Assembly: GCF_010365105.1 (NCBI RefSeq) | Contig: NZ_JAAFGZ010000029.1 | Coordinates: 1 to 49,886, forward strand | Source: Polaromonas sp. | Lineage (GTDB): Bacteria > Pseudomonadota > Gammaproteobacteria > Burkholderiales > Burkholderiaceae_C | Length of the DNA stretch: 49,886 nt | Direction: 5' to 3' | The notes under the pieces: generated by a model | The model's input: the letters and a program-made list of their open reading frames with translations, nothing else | The model's database searches: none | What the model was told of the DNA's origin: nothing | Made by a program: the position numbers and the translations under genes | Part shown: one piece after another, positions 18,177 to 27,106 of the stretch | Layout of the letters: each line of letters opens with the position of its first letter | Position numbering within the stretch: the first letter of the stretch is position 1

Positions 18177-19634
18177 TCAATGCACCGTGCAGACCATGCA
18201 GGGGTCAAACGAGCGCACGATGTGCTGCACCGAAACCGGCGTGAGTTCGCCCGGCTGCACCAGGGCGCCTTGCAGCGCCTGCTCCAGCGCGCCGGGCGTT
18301 CCAGCCTTATCGCGGGGTGAAAAATTCCAGGTCGTCGGGGCGACGATCTGGTAGTTGGCAATCAGGCCCCGGCTGGCCACCACCCAGTGGCCCAGACTGC
18401 CGCGCGCCGCTTCGCTCAGGCCCACGCCCACGCCTTCGGTCAACGCCGGGCTGGGCAGGCAATAAGGCGCCTGGGGTTGCAGTTGCCCCAGCCATTTTTC
18501 CATCAGGGGCAGCACGCGGGCCAGCTCCAGCGCACGGGCCAGGACGCGGGTAAAAACCGTGCCGCCGTGGCGCTGCACGGCATCGAGCACCAGCGGATGG
18601 GCCGATGCCAGCTGCCGGGCAATGGCACCGGTTTCGATCACCTGACCGGCCAGGCGGGGCGCCTTGTTCCAGGTGTAGGCCTCGGGCTTGTCCGCCTCCG
18701 GCAGGGTGATGCCTTCGAGCGGATGGCGCGGACCGGCGGCATCGGACAGCCAGGCATGGGTGGCATCTTCGCGAATGGCGCTTGCATCGAGCGGCGTGAG
18801 GCGGGCGGTGTCGGCGTGCCAGACACCGCTGGCAAATTCAAAATGGCCCTCGGGCTGCGGATAGGCGCCGTAACTCAGGTAACGGCCCGGCCCCTGTCCC
18901 AGGCTGCAAAGGCCCAGGCTTTGCACCATGCTCAGAAACAGGCGGAAATCGCCGCGCCACGGGTCTTGGGCGTGCCAGGTCCATAACGCCTGTTCGCTGT
19001 CCAGACTGGAGACCAGTTCGAGCGGCGCGGCGAACAACTGGCGCTCCAGAAAACTGCGGAATTCGCGCACCTTGGCCAGCAGGCGAATGCGCTCGGCGGC
19101 CTCGACCGGACGCGTCGAGCCGCCCGGCTCGATGCTTTGCGTGTGCGGCCATTTTCCGGCCAGCGTGCCCATGAGCGTGAACCAGCGCTGGCGCGCCGCC
19201 GTCGCCGCGCGTGTCTGCTCGCCGGTTTGCGGGTCAAAACGGCGCACGGCCTCGGCATGCCACGCCTGATGGGCGTACACCGGACGCGTGAAGTCGGGCA
19301 TGAAGAACAGGTAAAAGTGCGTCAGGTGGTCGGCCAGGTTTTCAGTCGCCAGGATCACGTTGGTGACGTGCTGCCCGTTGGCCGGTGGCTGGATGCCGCC
19401 CAGATCGGCCAGCGCCCGCGCGCAAGCGACGGACTGGGACACCGAGCAGATGCCGCAGATGCGCGGCACATAGACCAGCGCATCGTGCGGTTTTTTACCC
19501 TGCAAAATCTGCTCGAAACCCCGGTACATCGGGGCATTGACGTGGGCGCGAGTGACGCGCCCATCCTCAATGTCGAGCGAGACTTCCAGGTCGCCCTCGA
19601 CGCGGTTGAAGGGGCCGACAAGCAGGCGGGTCAT
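18177..19634 (-). CDS. hoxC: HoxC regulatory (H2-sensing) hydrogenase large subunit
   Basis: A 485-residue large subunit of the cytoplasmic H2 sensor. The N-terminal metal motif is RICGICSVSQ, with Gln in place of the usual His, and the C-terminal motif is DPCMVC followed directly by TVH and the stop, so there is no C-terminal extension to be cleaved; both are known traits of this subclass. With the ATG at 19634, Ile62 and Phe110 fall exactly at the positions of the gas-channel bottleneck residues that exclude O2 in C. necator HoxC, which supports this start over a GTG at 19643. It binds the NiFe site, pairs with HoxB and signals to HoxJ. Confidence 0.94.
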   Translation of the reverse strand: MTRLLVGPFNRVEGDLEVSLDIEDGRVTRAHVNAPMYRGFEQILQGKKPHDALVYVPRICGICSVSQSVACARALADLGGIQPPANGQHVTNVILATENLADHLTHFYLFFMPDFTRPVYAHQAWHAEAVRRFDPQTGEQTRAATAARQRWFTLMGTLAGKWPHTQSIEPGGSTRPVEAAERIRLLAKVREFRSFLERQLFAAPLELVSSLDSEQALWTWHAQDPWRGDFRLFLSMVQSLGLCSLGQGPGRYLSYGAYPQPEGHFEFASGVWHADTARLTPLDASAIREDATHAWLSDAAGPRHPLEGITLPEADKPEAYTWNKAPRLAGQVIETGAIARQLASAHPLVLDAVQRHGGTVFTRVLARALELARVLPLMEKWLGQLQPQAPYCLPSPALTEGVGVGLSEAARGSLGHWVVASRGLIANYQIVAPTTWNFSPRDKAGTPGALEQALQGALVQPGELTPVSVQHIVRSFDPCMVCTVH

Positions 19635-19644
19635 GGCGGGCACT

Positions 19645-20673
19645 TCATTTCAGACGGGTTTTGCGGGCCACCGGCGCGACCACCAGATGGTCGGCCACGG
19701 CATTGAGCTTGACCCGCCGGGGGGTGGCGGATTTGGACAGCGAGGCCAGGGCCACGAACCAGGCCTTGGGCATGTCGGTGGGCAGGCCAATCGGGATGCC
19801 CGCAAACTTGGGGGTTTCATGAAAGGCATGGCCAGGCTCCTGAAAACCCGGCTCGGTGCAGGCAATGCAGGCATAGCCGCCGCGTGTGCAGGAGCCTTCG
19901 CCGTTCCACAGCCGGGTGTTGCAGTCGGCATGGACCTGCGTGCCCTTGCAGCCCATGTTTTCCATCATGCAGCCCAGGTCGGAAGGTTTCTCGGCGCTGG
20001 CCTTGTATTCGTAATACTCGTTGCGGGTGCAGCCGTGATGCACCAGCTGGTCGGCATAAAAACGTGGCCGCCCCAGCGTGTCCAGGTCGGCTTCGCCCAG
20101 CGTGTCGTCGGCCAGGGCCATCAGGCTGTCAATCACCCAGCCCGGATGGGTGGGGCAACCGGCAATGTTGATGACCGGCAAGCCGCTGCCAGCGCGAAAC
20201 TCGCTGCCCAGCAAGCCGCCCGGCCGGTCGTCCTCGTACTTAAGGCCGCAGGCATCGGTCGGGTTGCTGCCTCCGGCGGTGATGCCGCCCCAGGCCGCGC
20301 AGCTGCCGACCGCCACCACATGCCGCGCCTGCGCCGCCAGCTGCCGGACCCAGTCGATCATGGCCACGCCGGTGCCTGCCAGCACATGAAAACGGCCGGT
20401 GCCCTGCGGGCCGCGCAGCAACGAGCCTTCGATGCACAGCGCATCCAGACGTATCTGTCCGGCCAGAATGCCCGCCAGCAAAGCGGTCAGCTCGTGGCCG
20501 CTTTCGAGCGACAGGGACGGATGCCACAGCAGATGAATCCTGGCATCGCGCAACTGGCCATGAAAATCCGTGGTGTCGGCGCACAGCAGCGACATGCTGC
20601 AGCCGCCGCAGCCGCCTGACTGCAGCCACAGCACATTGAAGGCCGGGCGCGGTGAAAAAGAAGAGAGTGTCAT
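19645..20673 (-). CDS. hoxB: HoxB regulatory hydrogenase small subunit
   Basis: A 342-residue [FeS] subunit. It has the proximal-cluster motif LQSGGCGGCSMS near the N-terminus, then AVGSCAAWGG, the motif NIAGCPTHPG, and a C-terminal set of cysteines (HHGCTRNEYYE, MGCKGTQVHADC, CIACTEPGF) for the medial and distal clusters. It lacks a Tat signal and a membrane anchor, unlike HoxK, consistent with a cytoplasmic sensor. The proximal motif has the ordinary CxxC rather than the extra cysteines of HoxK. The gene starts 3 bp after hoxA and ends 10 bp before hoxC, so stoichiometric co-translation is likely. Confidence 0.94.
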   Translation of the reverse strand: MTLSSFSPRPAFNVLWLQSGGCGGCSMSLLCADTTDFHGQLRDARIHLLWHPSLSLESGHELTALLAGILAGQIRLDALCIEGSLLRGPQGTGRFHVLAGTGVAMIDWVRQLAAQARHVVAVGSCAAWGGITAGGSNPTDACGLKYEDDRPGGLLGSEFRAGSGLPVINIAGCPTHPGWVIDSLMALADDTLGEADLDTLGRPRFYADQLVHHGCTRNEYYEYKASAEKPSDLGCMMENMGCKGTQVHADCNTRLWNGEGSCTRGGYACIACTEPGFQEPGHAFHETPKFAGIPIGLPTDMPKAWFVALASLSKSATPRRVKLNAVADHLVVAPVARKTRLK

Positions 20674-20676
20674 CGT

Positions 20677-22137
20677 TTAGCCTTCCAGGCCGAAGCGGGC
20701 CATTTTGCCGCGCAGGCCGACGCGTGACAAACCCAGCTCCTTGGCCGCATGGGTCTTGTTCCAGCGGTGGCGCAGCAGGGTTTCCCTAAGCACCATGGTT
20801 TCAATCGCGTCGAGCCGCTCGCTCAGGGTGCCGGTGCTTGGTAGCGGCAGTGCCTGGCCTGATGCCGGGCTTCCGGTCGCCAGACCGGCATGGCCGTGCA
20901 ATACCCGCAATGAGAAAGTCTGCGCCTGCACCTCGTCGCCGTCGCTCAGGGCCACGGCACGGGCAATCTCGTTGCGCAGTTCGCGGATATTGCCCGGCCA
21001 CGGGTAGCCCATCAGGCAGGCAATGGCTTCGTCGTTCAGCACGGCGCCCGGCCGTCCCAGCTCGGCACCCACTTCACGCACCAAACGCCGGGCAATCGGT
21101 GCGATGTCGCCCGCACGCTCACGCAGCGGCGGCACGGTGATCGACACCCCCGCCAAGCGGTAGTACAGGTCTTTGCGAAACAGGCCTTCATGCACCCGCT
21201 GCTCCAGATCGCGGTGGGTGGCGGCAATCACCCGGACATTGACCGGCACCGGGCGCGGCGCGCCCACCGGACGCACTTCGCCTTCTTGCAGCACCCGCAA
21301 CACCCGCACCTGAAAAGCCGGGGAGGTCTCGCCGATTTCATCCAGAAACACCGTGCCGCCATGGGCGCGCTGAAACAGTCCGGGCCGGTCTTCGTAAGCC
21401 CCGGTAAACGCCCCGCGCTTGTGGCCAAAGAGTTCGGACTCCAGCAGGCTGTCGGGAATGGCGGCGCAGTTTTCGACGACAAACGGCCCGCCGCCGCGCG
21501 GGCTGGCGTAATGAATGGCGCGGGCGATCAACTCCTTGCCGCTGCCTGATTCACCCAGCACCAGCACGCTCAGGTCGTAGCGGGCCACGCGCTCGGCCAT
21601 GCTGCAGACGGCATTGAGCGGGCTGTTCGAGCCGCGCTCGATGCGGTCAAAGTCAAACATGCTGCGGACATGGGCCAGCTTGTGGGCCACCCGCTGGCGC
21701 AGCACCGGCGTGCTGGTGCGCATGTCCAGGTCCATCCGGTTCATGCTGCGCTGCAGGGTTTGCGCCTCGGCGGCGGTCCGCACCGTTTGCAGCAGGTGGT
21801 CGGGCACCCAGGGTTTCAAGATGTACTGGTAGATGCCCGCGTCGTTGATGCCGGCGATGATGTCCTCGGTGTCGGTGTAGCCGGAAATCACGATGCGCAC
21901 CGTGTCCGGCCAGCGTTCGCGCACTTCCTTCAAAAAGGCGACGCCGCTCAGGCCGGGCATGCGCTGGTCGCACAGGATCACGCTGACCGCATGGCGCTCC
22001 ATCTGGGCGCGTGCTTCATCGGCGTTGCTGGCCGTGTGTACGGTGAAGTCTTCATCCAGCGTGCGCCGCATGGCCGATTGCGAATGCACTTCGTCATCCA
22101 CCACCAGCACATGGGGCAAGGCTTCAAGTGGGTTCAT
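20677..22137 (-). CDS. hoxA: HoxA, NtrC-family response regulator of hydrogenase genes
   Basis: A 486-residue sigma-54 activator. The receiver domain has acidic residues at 14-15 and phospho-acceptor Asp57 (VILCDQRMPG). The AAA core has Walker A GESGSGKE, the sigma-54 contact motif GAFTGA (in KRGAFTGAYEDRPGLF), and Walker B GTVFLDEIGE. The C-terminal Fis-type helix-turn-helix is HRWNKTHAAKELGLSRVGLRGKM. In hox systems the non-phosphorylated form activates transcription and HoxJ phosphorylation turns it off when H2 is absent; that polarity is known for C. necator and assumed here. Its predicted target is the -24/-12 promoter upstream of hoxK. The ATG overlaps the hypX stop (ATGA). Confidence 0.95.
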   Translation of the reverse strand: MNPLEALPHVLVVDDEVHSQSAMRRTLDEDFTVHTASNADEARAQMERHAVSVILCDQRMPGLSGVAFLKEVRERWPDTVRIVISGYTDTEDIIAGINDAGIYQYILKPWVPDHLLQTVRTAAEAQTLQRSMNRMDLDMRTSTPVLRQRVAHKLAHVRSMFDFDRIERGSNSPLNAVCSMAERVARYDLSVLVLGESGSGKELIARAIHYASPRGGGPFVVENCAAIPDSLLESELFGHKRGAFTGAYEDRPGLFQRAHGGTVFLDEIGETSPAFQVRVLRVLQEGEVRPVGAPRPVPVNVRVIAATHRDLEQRVHEGLFRKDLYYRLAGVSITVPPLRERAGDIAPIARRLVREVGAELGRPGAVLNDEAIACLMGYPWPGNIRELRNEIARAVALSDGDEVQAQTFSLRVLHGHAGLATGSPASGQALPLPSTGTLSERLDAIETMVLRETLLRHRWNKTHAAKELGLSRVGLRGKMARFGLEG

Positions 22138-23936
22138 GCGCGGTGAAGGGCCAGGTGCCGGGGCGTCCAGGCATGGGCCAGTTTGTGGACAAAATGGTAG
22201 CGCGCCACATGGTAGCTGGGGTCAAAACCGTAGAAGTTTCGGTGCATTCGGGACAATTCTTCCTGGCGGTAAGCCGCCAAAGGCCGCGCCGCTTCGTCGC
22301 GGGCGCGTTGTTCCTGCTTGCGCAACAACCGTTCCGGCAAATTGTAGGTGCTGGCCAGCGCCTGCGCCTGCGCCTGCACCTGGGCCTCAAAGGCTGCCAC
22401 CGTGCCATCCAGGCAGCGGTCGATCAGGCCCATTTTCAGGGCCATGGGCGCCGACACCGGCAGGCGCTGCTGCATCAGGTGCTGCGCCGCCTGCTGCCCG
22501 AGCCGCCGGGGCAGCAGGTAGGTCCAGTATTCCGAGCCATACAGGTTGCCCATGTTCTTGTAATGCGGATTGAGCAGCACGCCCTGGTGCGCCCAGACCT
22601 TGTCGGCTGCCAGCGCCAGGAAGGCGCCGCCCGCACCGGCATTGCCGCGCAGCACGGCCACGGTGAGGCGGTCGGTCGTGGTGATCAACGCGTGGGCCAC
22701 GTCGTTCATGGCGTTGATGTTGTTCCAGGACGCATCGGCGGCGCTGCCCGCACCGTCCTCGCCCAGGCCATAGGCTGCGGCCTCAATGCAATTGAGGTGG
22801 ATGCCATTGCTGAAAAAATCCTGTCCGCCCAGCAAGAGCAGGACTTTGAGCGGCTTGTGCCGGATCTCTCGTAGTGCTGCGAGCAGCGCCTTGCATTGCC
22901 GTGAGGACATGGCCCCGTTGTAAAAGTCAAAGGACAAGCTGCCGACGCGGGCCTCCGGCGGGCCGGACTCGGTGTAATGCAGCTCAGACCATTCGGCCCG
23001 GTCACGCTCCAGTGCCACGGCCCGCTCCGGCAGTGCCGCGCACAGGGCGGGCAAGGCCATCGTGGTGGGCAGCTTGAACCGGGGCGCGGTCAATTCCTCC
23101 GAAGAATCGGTGGTGCCGCCCGCCGCCCAAGCCTCGTCCAGCAGGCAGGCCTGACCGATCCAGACGCCGCCGTCCACCGTTGCGCGCAGCACGGCCCCGT
23201 CGCGCTGCGCCAGCAGGGTGCCAGGCGGCACAGCGCCGAAGGATTGCATCGAATGCCCGGTGGCGGCATGACCGTCCCACAGGCGGCAGGGCAGGTCGAA
23301 CAACTGGTCCACCACGCCGGGCTGGCCGTCGGCGCTGTGCAGCCGGGCCAGCACCTGCGCGGTGGTGTGCCGGGTCCAGTCAATGGCGCGATCCGCCTGC
23401 CGCACCAAAGGACGCCAGCGGGCCGGTGCCAACGGGGCTGGGGCGCTGAGGGTTTCGGTGCCGGTCAGCATGAATTGGCGCACGGCCTGCAGCACGGCCA
23501 CTTCGGCGGCGTCGGCCACCTCATGGCGGTAAATACTGCCTTTGGGCGCGTCGCGCATCGTAAATTCTGCGCTGGCCCACACCGGCCCGGCATCGTAGTC
23601 AGCGGTGGCCTGCAAGACGGTGACGCCCCAGCGCGGGGCACCGTCAAGCAGCGCCCAGTCCAGCGCACTGGGCCCCTGGTCGCCCGGCGGTCCGGGGTGC
23701 AGCACCAGGCACAGGTACCGGCGCCACACGCTCTGAGGAATGCGGCGCTTCAGAAAAGGCGCCAGCAGCAGATCGGGCTTGAAAAGCGCTACCGCCTCTT
23801 CGGTCACGGTGTCGGAAATATCCAGCTCCACGGACACCTCGTGGCCTTGGGCTTTGAGCGCCACCATCAGGCGCTGGCTCAGGCTGTTGAAGCTGTGGCA
23901 CAGCAGCAAGATGCGCAGGGGTGAAGGTGCTGTCAT
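22134..23936 (-). CDS. hypX: HypX/HoxX, CO-ligand-forming maturation enzyme
   Basis: A 600-residue two-domain protein. The N-terminal ~280 residues are formyltransferase-like (LLLCHSFNSLSQRL, HPGPPGDQGPSALDWALLDG), binding N10-formyl-tetrahydrofolate. The C-terminal ~300 are enoyl-CoA hydratase-like, with LGGQDFFSNGIHLN, GNAGAGGAFLALAADKVW and the HypX signature YGSEYWTYLLPRR. HypX makes formyl-CoA and decarbonylates it, giving the CO of the NiFe(CN)2CO site; it is found in aerobes that cannot rely on the anaerobic CO route. Its presence agrees with an oxygen-tolerant hydrogenase. The gene overlaps both neighbours by four bases. Confidence 0.94.
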   Translation of the reverse strand: MTAPSPLRILLLCHSFNSLSQRLMVALKAQGHEVSVELDISDTVTEEAVALFKPDLLLAPFLKRRIPQSVWRRYLCLVLHPGPPGDQGPSALDWALLDGAPRWGVTVLQATADYDAGPVWASAEFTMRDAPKGSIYRHEVADAAEVAVLQAVRQFMLTGTETLSAPAPLAPARWRPLVRQADRAIDWTRHTTAQVLARLHSADGQPGVVDQLFDLPCRLWDGHAATGHSMQSFGAVPPGTLLAQRDGAVLRATVDGGVWIGQACLLDEAWAAGGTTDSSEELTAPRFKLPTTMALPALCAALPERAVALERDRAEWSELHYTESGPPEARVGSLSFDFYNGAMSSRQCKALLAALREIRHKPLKVLLLLGGQDFFSNGIHLNCIEAAAYGLGEDGAGSAADASWNNINAMNDVAHALITTTDRLTVAVLRGNAGAGGAFLALAADKVWAHQGVLLNPHYKNMGNLYGSEYWTYLLPRRLGQQAAQHLMQQRLPVSAPMALKMGLIDRCLDGTVAAFEAQVQAQAQALASTYNLPERLLRKQEQRARDEAARPLAAYRQEELSRMHRNFYGFDPSYHVARYHFVHKLAHAWTPRHLALHRA

Positions 23937-24631
23937 GGTCTTAAGCCGTCCATCAGCTTGGCTGCAGATTTTCGCCCCTGGTACAGGGCAATCTTGGTTT
24001 CCAGGGCGTTGATGGCCACGAGAAAATCGGCATCGGTCGTGGCTTTCAACAGGGGGTCCAGCACCGTCATCAGGTCGGGTCCGAAATACGGCGCCAGCCG
24101 AACGATGGCTTCACGCCGCAAGGCGCTCCGGCGGGCCGGTGGGGCGTTGGGGTCCGTCATCGGTTGCGGGCTGGCGCTGGCTGACGGGGTCGCCTCCAGG
24201 GCTGGGGCGCATGCATTCTGGCCCGCAGACGATTTTTCAGCATCAAAAATGCCTCTGGCGCAAGATGCATCAGTGCTGACAACTATTAATTCAGTAGCGA
24301 AAAAGGCTGGATTCAGAGTGTGCCGTGATGGCCCGTCGGGCTGATGGCGCGCTAGGGAGAGGGGCTTGTCAGGCGGCGCAGAAGGCGCTGCCGGGTGTTT
24401 GGGCGGCAAGGCCGCTACCGTGATCGGTTCAACCAGTCCCACCGCCAGCAGGGTTTTCATGGCTGGCGCCAGGTCGCGCCTTAGCTTGCGCTGCAAAGCC
24501 GCCAGCGAATCGCTGCCGTTGATAAGGATCAGGGTGGCGCGGGCGCTGGCATCGAGTCCGCCCGTGCGCATTTTCAACGCGTCCAAGCCTTTGATGGACT
24601 TTTTATAGACGTCATCCGGGGTTGTCTCCAT
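23933..24631 (-). CDS. Unnamed protein between hypE and hypX (232 residues)
   Basis: No characterised family recognised. The first ~75 residues (ARATLILINGSDSLAALQRK, then a helical stretch ending LLAVGLVEPI) look like a winged-helix domain seen at the N-terminus of many short Burkholderiales hypothetical proteins. The last ~70 residues form a helical domain (LAPYFGPDLMTVLDPLL ... ALETKIALYQGRKSAAKL). The linker between, about residues 75-165, is Pro/Ala-rich, and part of it (about residues 112-131) is encoded by a copy of the interspersed repeat at 24238-24298. The frame is open, starts 14 bp after hypE and overlaps hypX by four bases, so it is co-expressed with maturation genes. The standard hox/hyp operon has no gene here. 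Confidence 0.75.
   Translation of the reverse strand: METTPDDVYKKSIKGLDALKMRTGGLDASARATLILINGSDSLAALQRKLRRDLAPAMKTLLAVGLVEPITVAALPPKHPAAPSAPPDKPLSLARHQPDGPSRHTLNPAFFATELIVVSTDASCARGIFDAEKSSAGQNACAPALEATPSASASPQPMTDPNAPPARRSALRREAIVRLAPYFGPDLMTVLDPLLKATTDADFLVAINALETKIALYQGRKSAAKLMDGLRP
24238..24298 (-). repeat. Interspersed repeat copy A, inside a coding frame
   Basis: On the minus strand it reads AATTAATAG ... TTGCGCCAGAGG ... TTTTTGATGC, matching copies at 34270, 46247 and 49418 in layout and in the AATAG / GCGC / TTTTGATGC blocks. It lies within the 232-residue gene and keeps that frame open. Confidence 0.6.
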
Positions 24632-24645
24632 CAGGCGGGCTCGTG

Positions 24646-25710
24646 TCAGCAGATGCGCGGCAACTGCTCGCCGCTCAGCCAGTCCACCACGCGCCGCCCG
24701 CCGAAGCGGGTGTTCATCTGCACAAAATGGTGCGCGTCTTCAATCACCACGCCAATGCGGGTGGCAGCCTTGCCTTGCGGATGCGCCCGCATGGCGGCCA
24801 GCACGGCCTCGGCGGCTTCGGGCGCACAGACGGCGATGAGCTTGCCTTCGTTGGCGATATACAGCGGGTCCAGACCCAGCAGTTCGCAGGCCGCATCCAC
24901 CTGGCGCAGCACGGGAATGCGCGATTCTTCGAGCATCATGCCGACGCGCGACTGCCGCGCCACTTCATTGAGCGTGGTGGCCAGCCCGCCACGGGTCGGG
25001 TCACGCAGCACGCGCACGCCGCCCGGCGCAGCGGCCAGCATGGCGGCCACCAGCGTGTGCAGGGCGGCAGTGTCGGATTGAATCGTGGTTTCAAACTCCA
25101 GCGACTCGCGCTGCGACAGCACCGCCACGCCATGCTCGCCAATCGTGCCCGAGAGCAGCACCACGTCGCCGGGCCTCGCGTTGCTGCCCGCAATGTCCAC
25201 GCCGGGCGCGACCACGCCCAAGCCCGTGGTGCTGATGAACACGCCGTCGCCCTTGCCGCGCTCGACCACCTTGGTGTCGCCGGTGACGATGGGCACGCCC
25301 GCTTCACGCGCCGCCTGCGCCATCGACTCGACGATGCGCTTCAAATCCGCCAAGGGAAAGCCTTCTTCGAGGATGAAGCTGGCCGTCAGGTACAGCGGCA
25401 CCGCGCCCGACATGGCCACGTCGTTGACCGTGCCATGCACGCTCAGGCAGCCCACGTCGCCGCCCGGAAAAAACAGTGGCGACACCACATGGCCGTCAGT
25501 CGCCAGCACCAGCCGCGCGCCTGGCGGCAGCGGCGGCGGGGCGAACACCGCGCCGTCATTGCCCTGGCGCAGGAATTCATTGTCGAAAGCGGCCAGAAAC
25601 AACTCCTCGATCAGCTGGGCGGCAGCGCGCCCGCCCGCGCCGTGGCCCATGTCGATGCGGCCGTGGCGAATGTCCAGCGGCCGGATGTAATCTTTTTTAA
25701 CGGCGCTCAT
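24646..25710 (-). CDS. hypE: HypE, cyanide-ligand dehydratase of hydrogenase maturation
   Basis: A 354-residue PurM/ThiL-fold ATP-dependent dehydratase. The start at 25710 was chosen because it overlaps the hypD stop (ATGA) and begins the family sequence MSAVKKDYIRPLDI; the longer open frame upstream is shadow. Motifs: HGRIDMGHGAGGRA, LVLATDGHVVSPLFFPGGDV, VHGTVNDVAMSGA, DPTRGGLATTLNEVA, and the C-terminal PRIC whose last Cys is carbamoylated by HypF and dehydrated to thiocyanate. It donates CN to iron on the HypCD scaffold. Full length. Confidence 0.96.
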   Translation of the reverse strand: MSAVKKDYIRPLDIRHGRIDMGHGAGGRAAAQLIEELFLAAFDNEFLRQGNDGAVFAPPPLPPGARLVLATDGHVVSPLFFPGGDVGCLSVHGTVNDVAMSGAVPLYLTASFILEEGFPLADLKRIVESMAQAAREAGVPIVTGDTKVVERGKGDGVFISTTGLGVVAPGVDIAGSNARPGDVVLLSGTIGEHGVAVLSQRESLEFETTIQSDTAALHTLVAAMLAAAPGGVRVLRDPTRGGLATTLNEVARQSRVGMMLEESRIPVLRQVDAACELLGLDPLYIANEGKLIAVCAPEAAEAVLAAMRAHPQGKAATRIGVVIEDAHHFVQMNTRFGGRRVVDWLSGEQLPRIC

Positions 25711-26852
25711 GCGGCCTCCACCACCACCGGAATATCCCGGAAACGGCCATAGGAATAGTGGGCGGCGCAGGCTCCTTCGCTGGACACCATGCACGAGCCG
25801 ACCGGATTTTCCGGCGTGCAGACGGTGCCGAAAATCTTGCAGTCGGTGGGTTTTTTGACGCCGCGCAAAATCGCGCCGCACTCGCAGGCCTTGTTGTCGG
25901 CCACCGGCTGGTAGCGCAGGTCAAAGCGCCGTTCGGCATCAAACCGGGCGTAGGCAGGCCGGATTTTCAGCGCGCTGTAGGGCACTTCACCCAAGCCGCG
26001 CCATTCAAACGTCGGGCGCAGCTCGAAAATCTCGGACACCAGCGCCTGGGCGTTCTGGTTGCCGTGGCGCGTGACCACTCTTGAAAATTCGTTCTCGACT
26101 TGCGCCCGCCCTTCATTGACTTGCCGCACCAGCATCAAGATGGCCTGCATCACGTCCAGCGGCTCAAAACCGGCAATGACCACGGGTTTTCGGTATTCCT
26201 CGGAAAAGTGTTCATACGGCTCGGAGCCGATCACGATGCTGACGTGGGCCGGGCCGATGAAGCCATGAATCGGCACGGTGCCGTACTGGCGCACTTCGGG
26301 CGACTCCAGAATATGCGTGATGGCCGAGGGGGTAAGCACATGGCAGCACATCACGCTGAAATTTTGCAGTTGCTCCCGGTGCGCGTCACGAATCGCCAGC
26401 GCGGTCGGCGGCGTGGTGGTTTCAAAGCCGATGGCAAAAAAGACGACTTCACGTTCGGTATTCTTCCGGGCGATTTCCAGCGCATCAGCCGCTGAATAGA
26501 CCATGCGGATGTCGCCGCCACGGGCCTTGGCCTTGACCAGCGACATGCCGTTGGACGCGGGCACCCGCATGGTGTCGCCGTAGGTGCAGACAATCACCCC
26601 AAATTCCAGCGCCAGCTTGATGGCCAGGTCAACGCGGCCAATCGGCAGCACGCACACCGGGCAGCCCGGCCCATGCACCATGCGCACATTGGGCGGCAGC
26701 ATTTCGGCAATGCCGTAGCGTGAAATCGCGTGAGTGTGGCCGCCGCAAAACTCCATGAAGCTGTACTGCCGGCCGGGTTGCACTTCCTGGGCCAGCCGCT
26801 CGCCGATTTTCCGGGCAATGTCGCCATCGCGGAATTCATCAATGTATTTCAT
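25707..26852 (-). CDS. hypD: HypD, Fe(CN)2CO scaffold iron-sulfur protein
   Basis: A 381-residue protein of normal length. It shows MEFCGGHTHAISRYG, the VHGPGCPVCVLP motif with the redox cysteines, FFAIGFETTTPPTA, and the C-terminal [4Fe-4S] ligand set (CECGAILRGVKKPTDCKIFG ... CMVSSEGACAAHY). With HypC it assembles the Fe(CN)2CO unit. The start overlaps the hypC stop by four bases and the stop overlaps the hypE start, so C-D-E are tightly coupled. Confidence 0.96.
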   Translation of the reverse strand: MKYIDEFRDGDIARKIGERLAQEVQPGRQYSFMEFCGGHTHAISRYGIAEMLPPNVRMVHGPGCPVCVLPIGRVDLAIKLALEFGVIVCTYGDTMRVPASNGMSLVKAKARGGDIRMVYSAADALEIARKNTEREVVFFAIGFETTTPPTALAIRDAHREQLQNFSVMCCHVLTPSAITHILESPEVRQYGTVPIHGFIGPAHVSIVIGSEPYEHFSEEYRKPVVIAGFEPLDVMQAILMLVRQVNEGRAQVENEFSRVVTRHGNQNAQALVSEIFELRPTFEWRGLGEVPYSALKIRPAYARFDAERRFDLRYQPVADNKACECGAILRGVKKPTDCKIFGTVCTPENPVGSCMVSSEGACAAHYSYGRFRDIPVVVEAA

Positions 26853-27106
26853 GCCGGGGCCTTCTGGGTGGGTGAAACATCGTTGGCTTCGGCCTGCATC
26901 AGTTCACCGAACATGGCGAGGGTGAGGGCCGCTTCTTCGGGGTCGATCTTGCCGATGGCGTGACCGACATGGACGATGACGTAGTCGTCCACACGGGCGT
27001 CGTCGATCAGGGCAACGGAGATGGTCTTGCGGATGCCGCCGAGGTTGACGATGGCTTTTTCGCCAGGCAGCAGCTCTACGAGCCGGGCAGGAATGGCTAG
27101 GCACAT
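26849..27106 (-). CDS. hypC: HypC, hydrogenase maturation chaperone
   Basis: An 85-residue member of the HypC/HupF family. It begins MCLAIPARLVE, where the Cys2 left after Met removal is the key ligand for HypD and the iron unit, and has the family middle section VNLGGIRKTISVALIDD and VIVHVGHAIGKIDPEEA. It overlaps the end of hypF by 10 bp and hypD by 4 bp. A second HypC-like gene (hoxL) lies in the same operon and serves the hox-specific pathway. Confidence 0.95.
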   Translation of the reverse strand: MCLAIPARLVELLPGEKAIVNLGGIRKTISVALIDDARVDDYVIVHVGHAIGKIDPEEAALTLAMFGELMQAEANDVSPTQKAPA

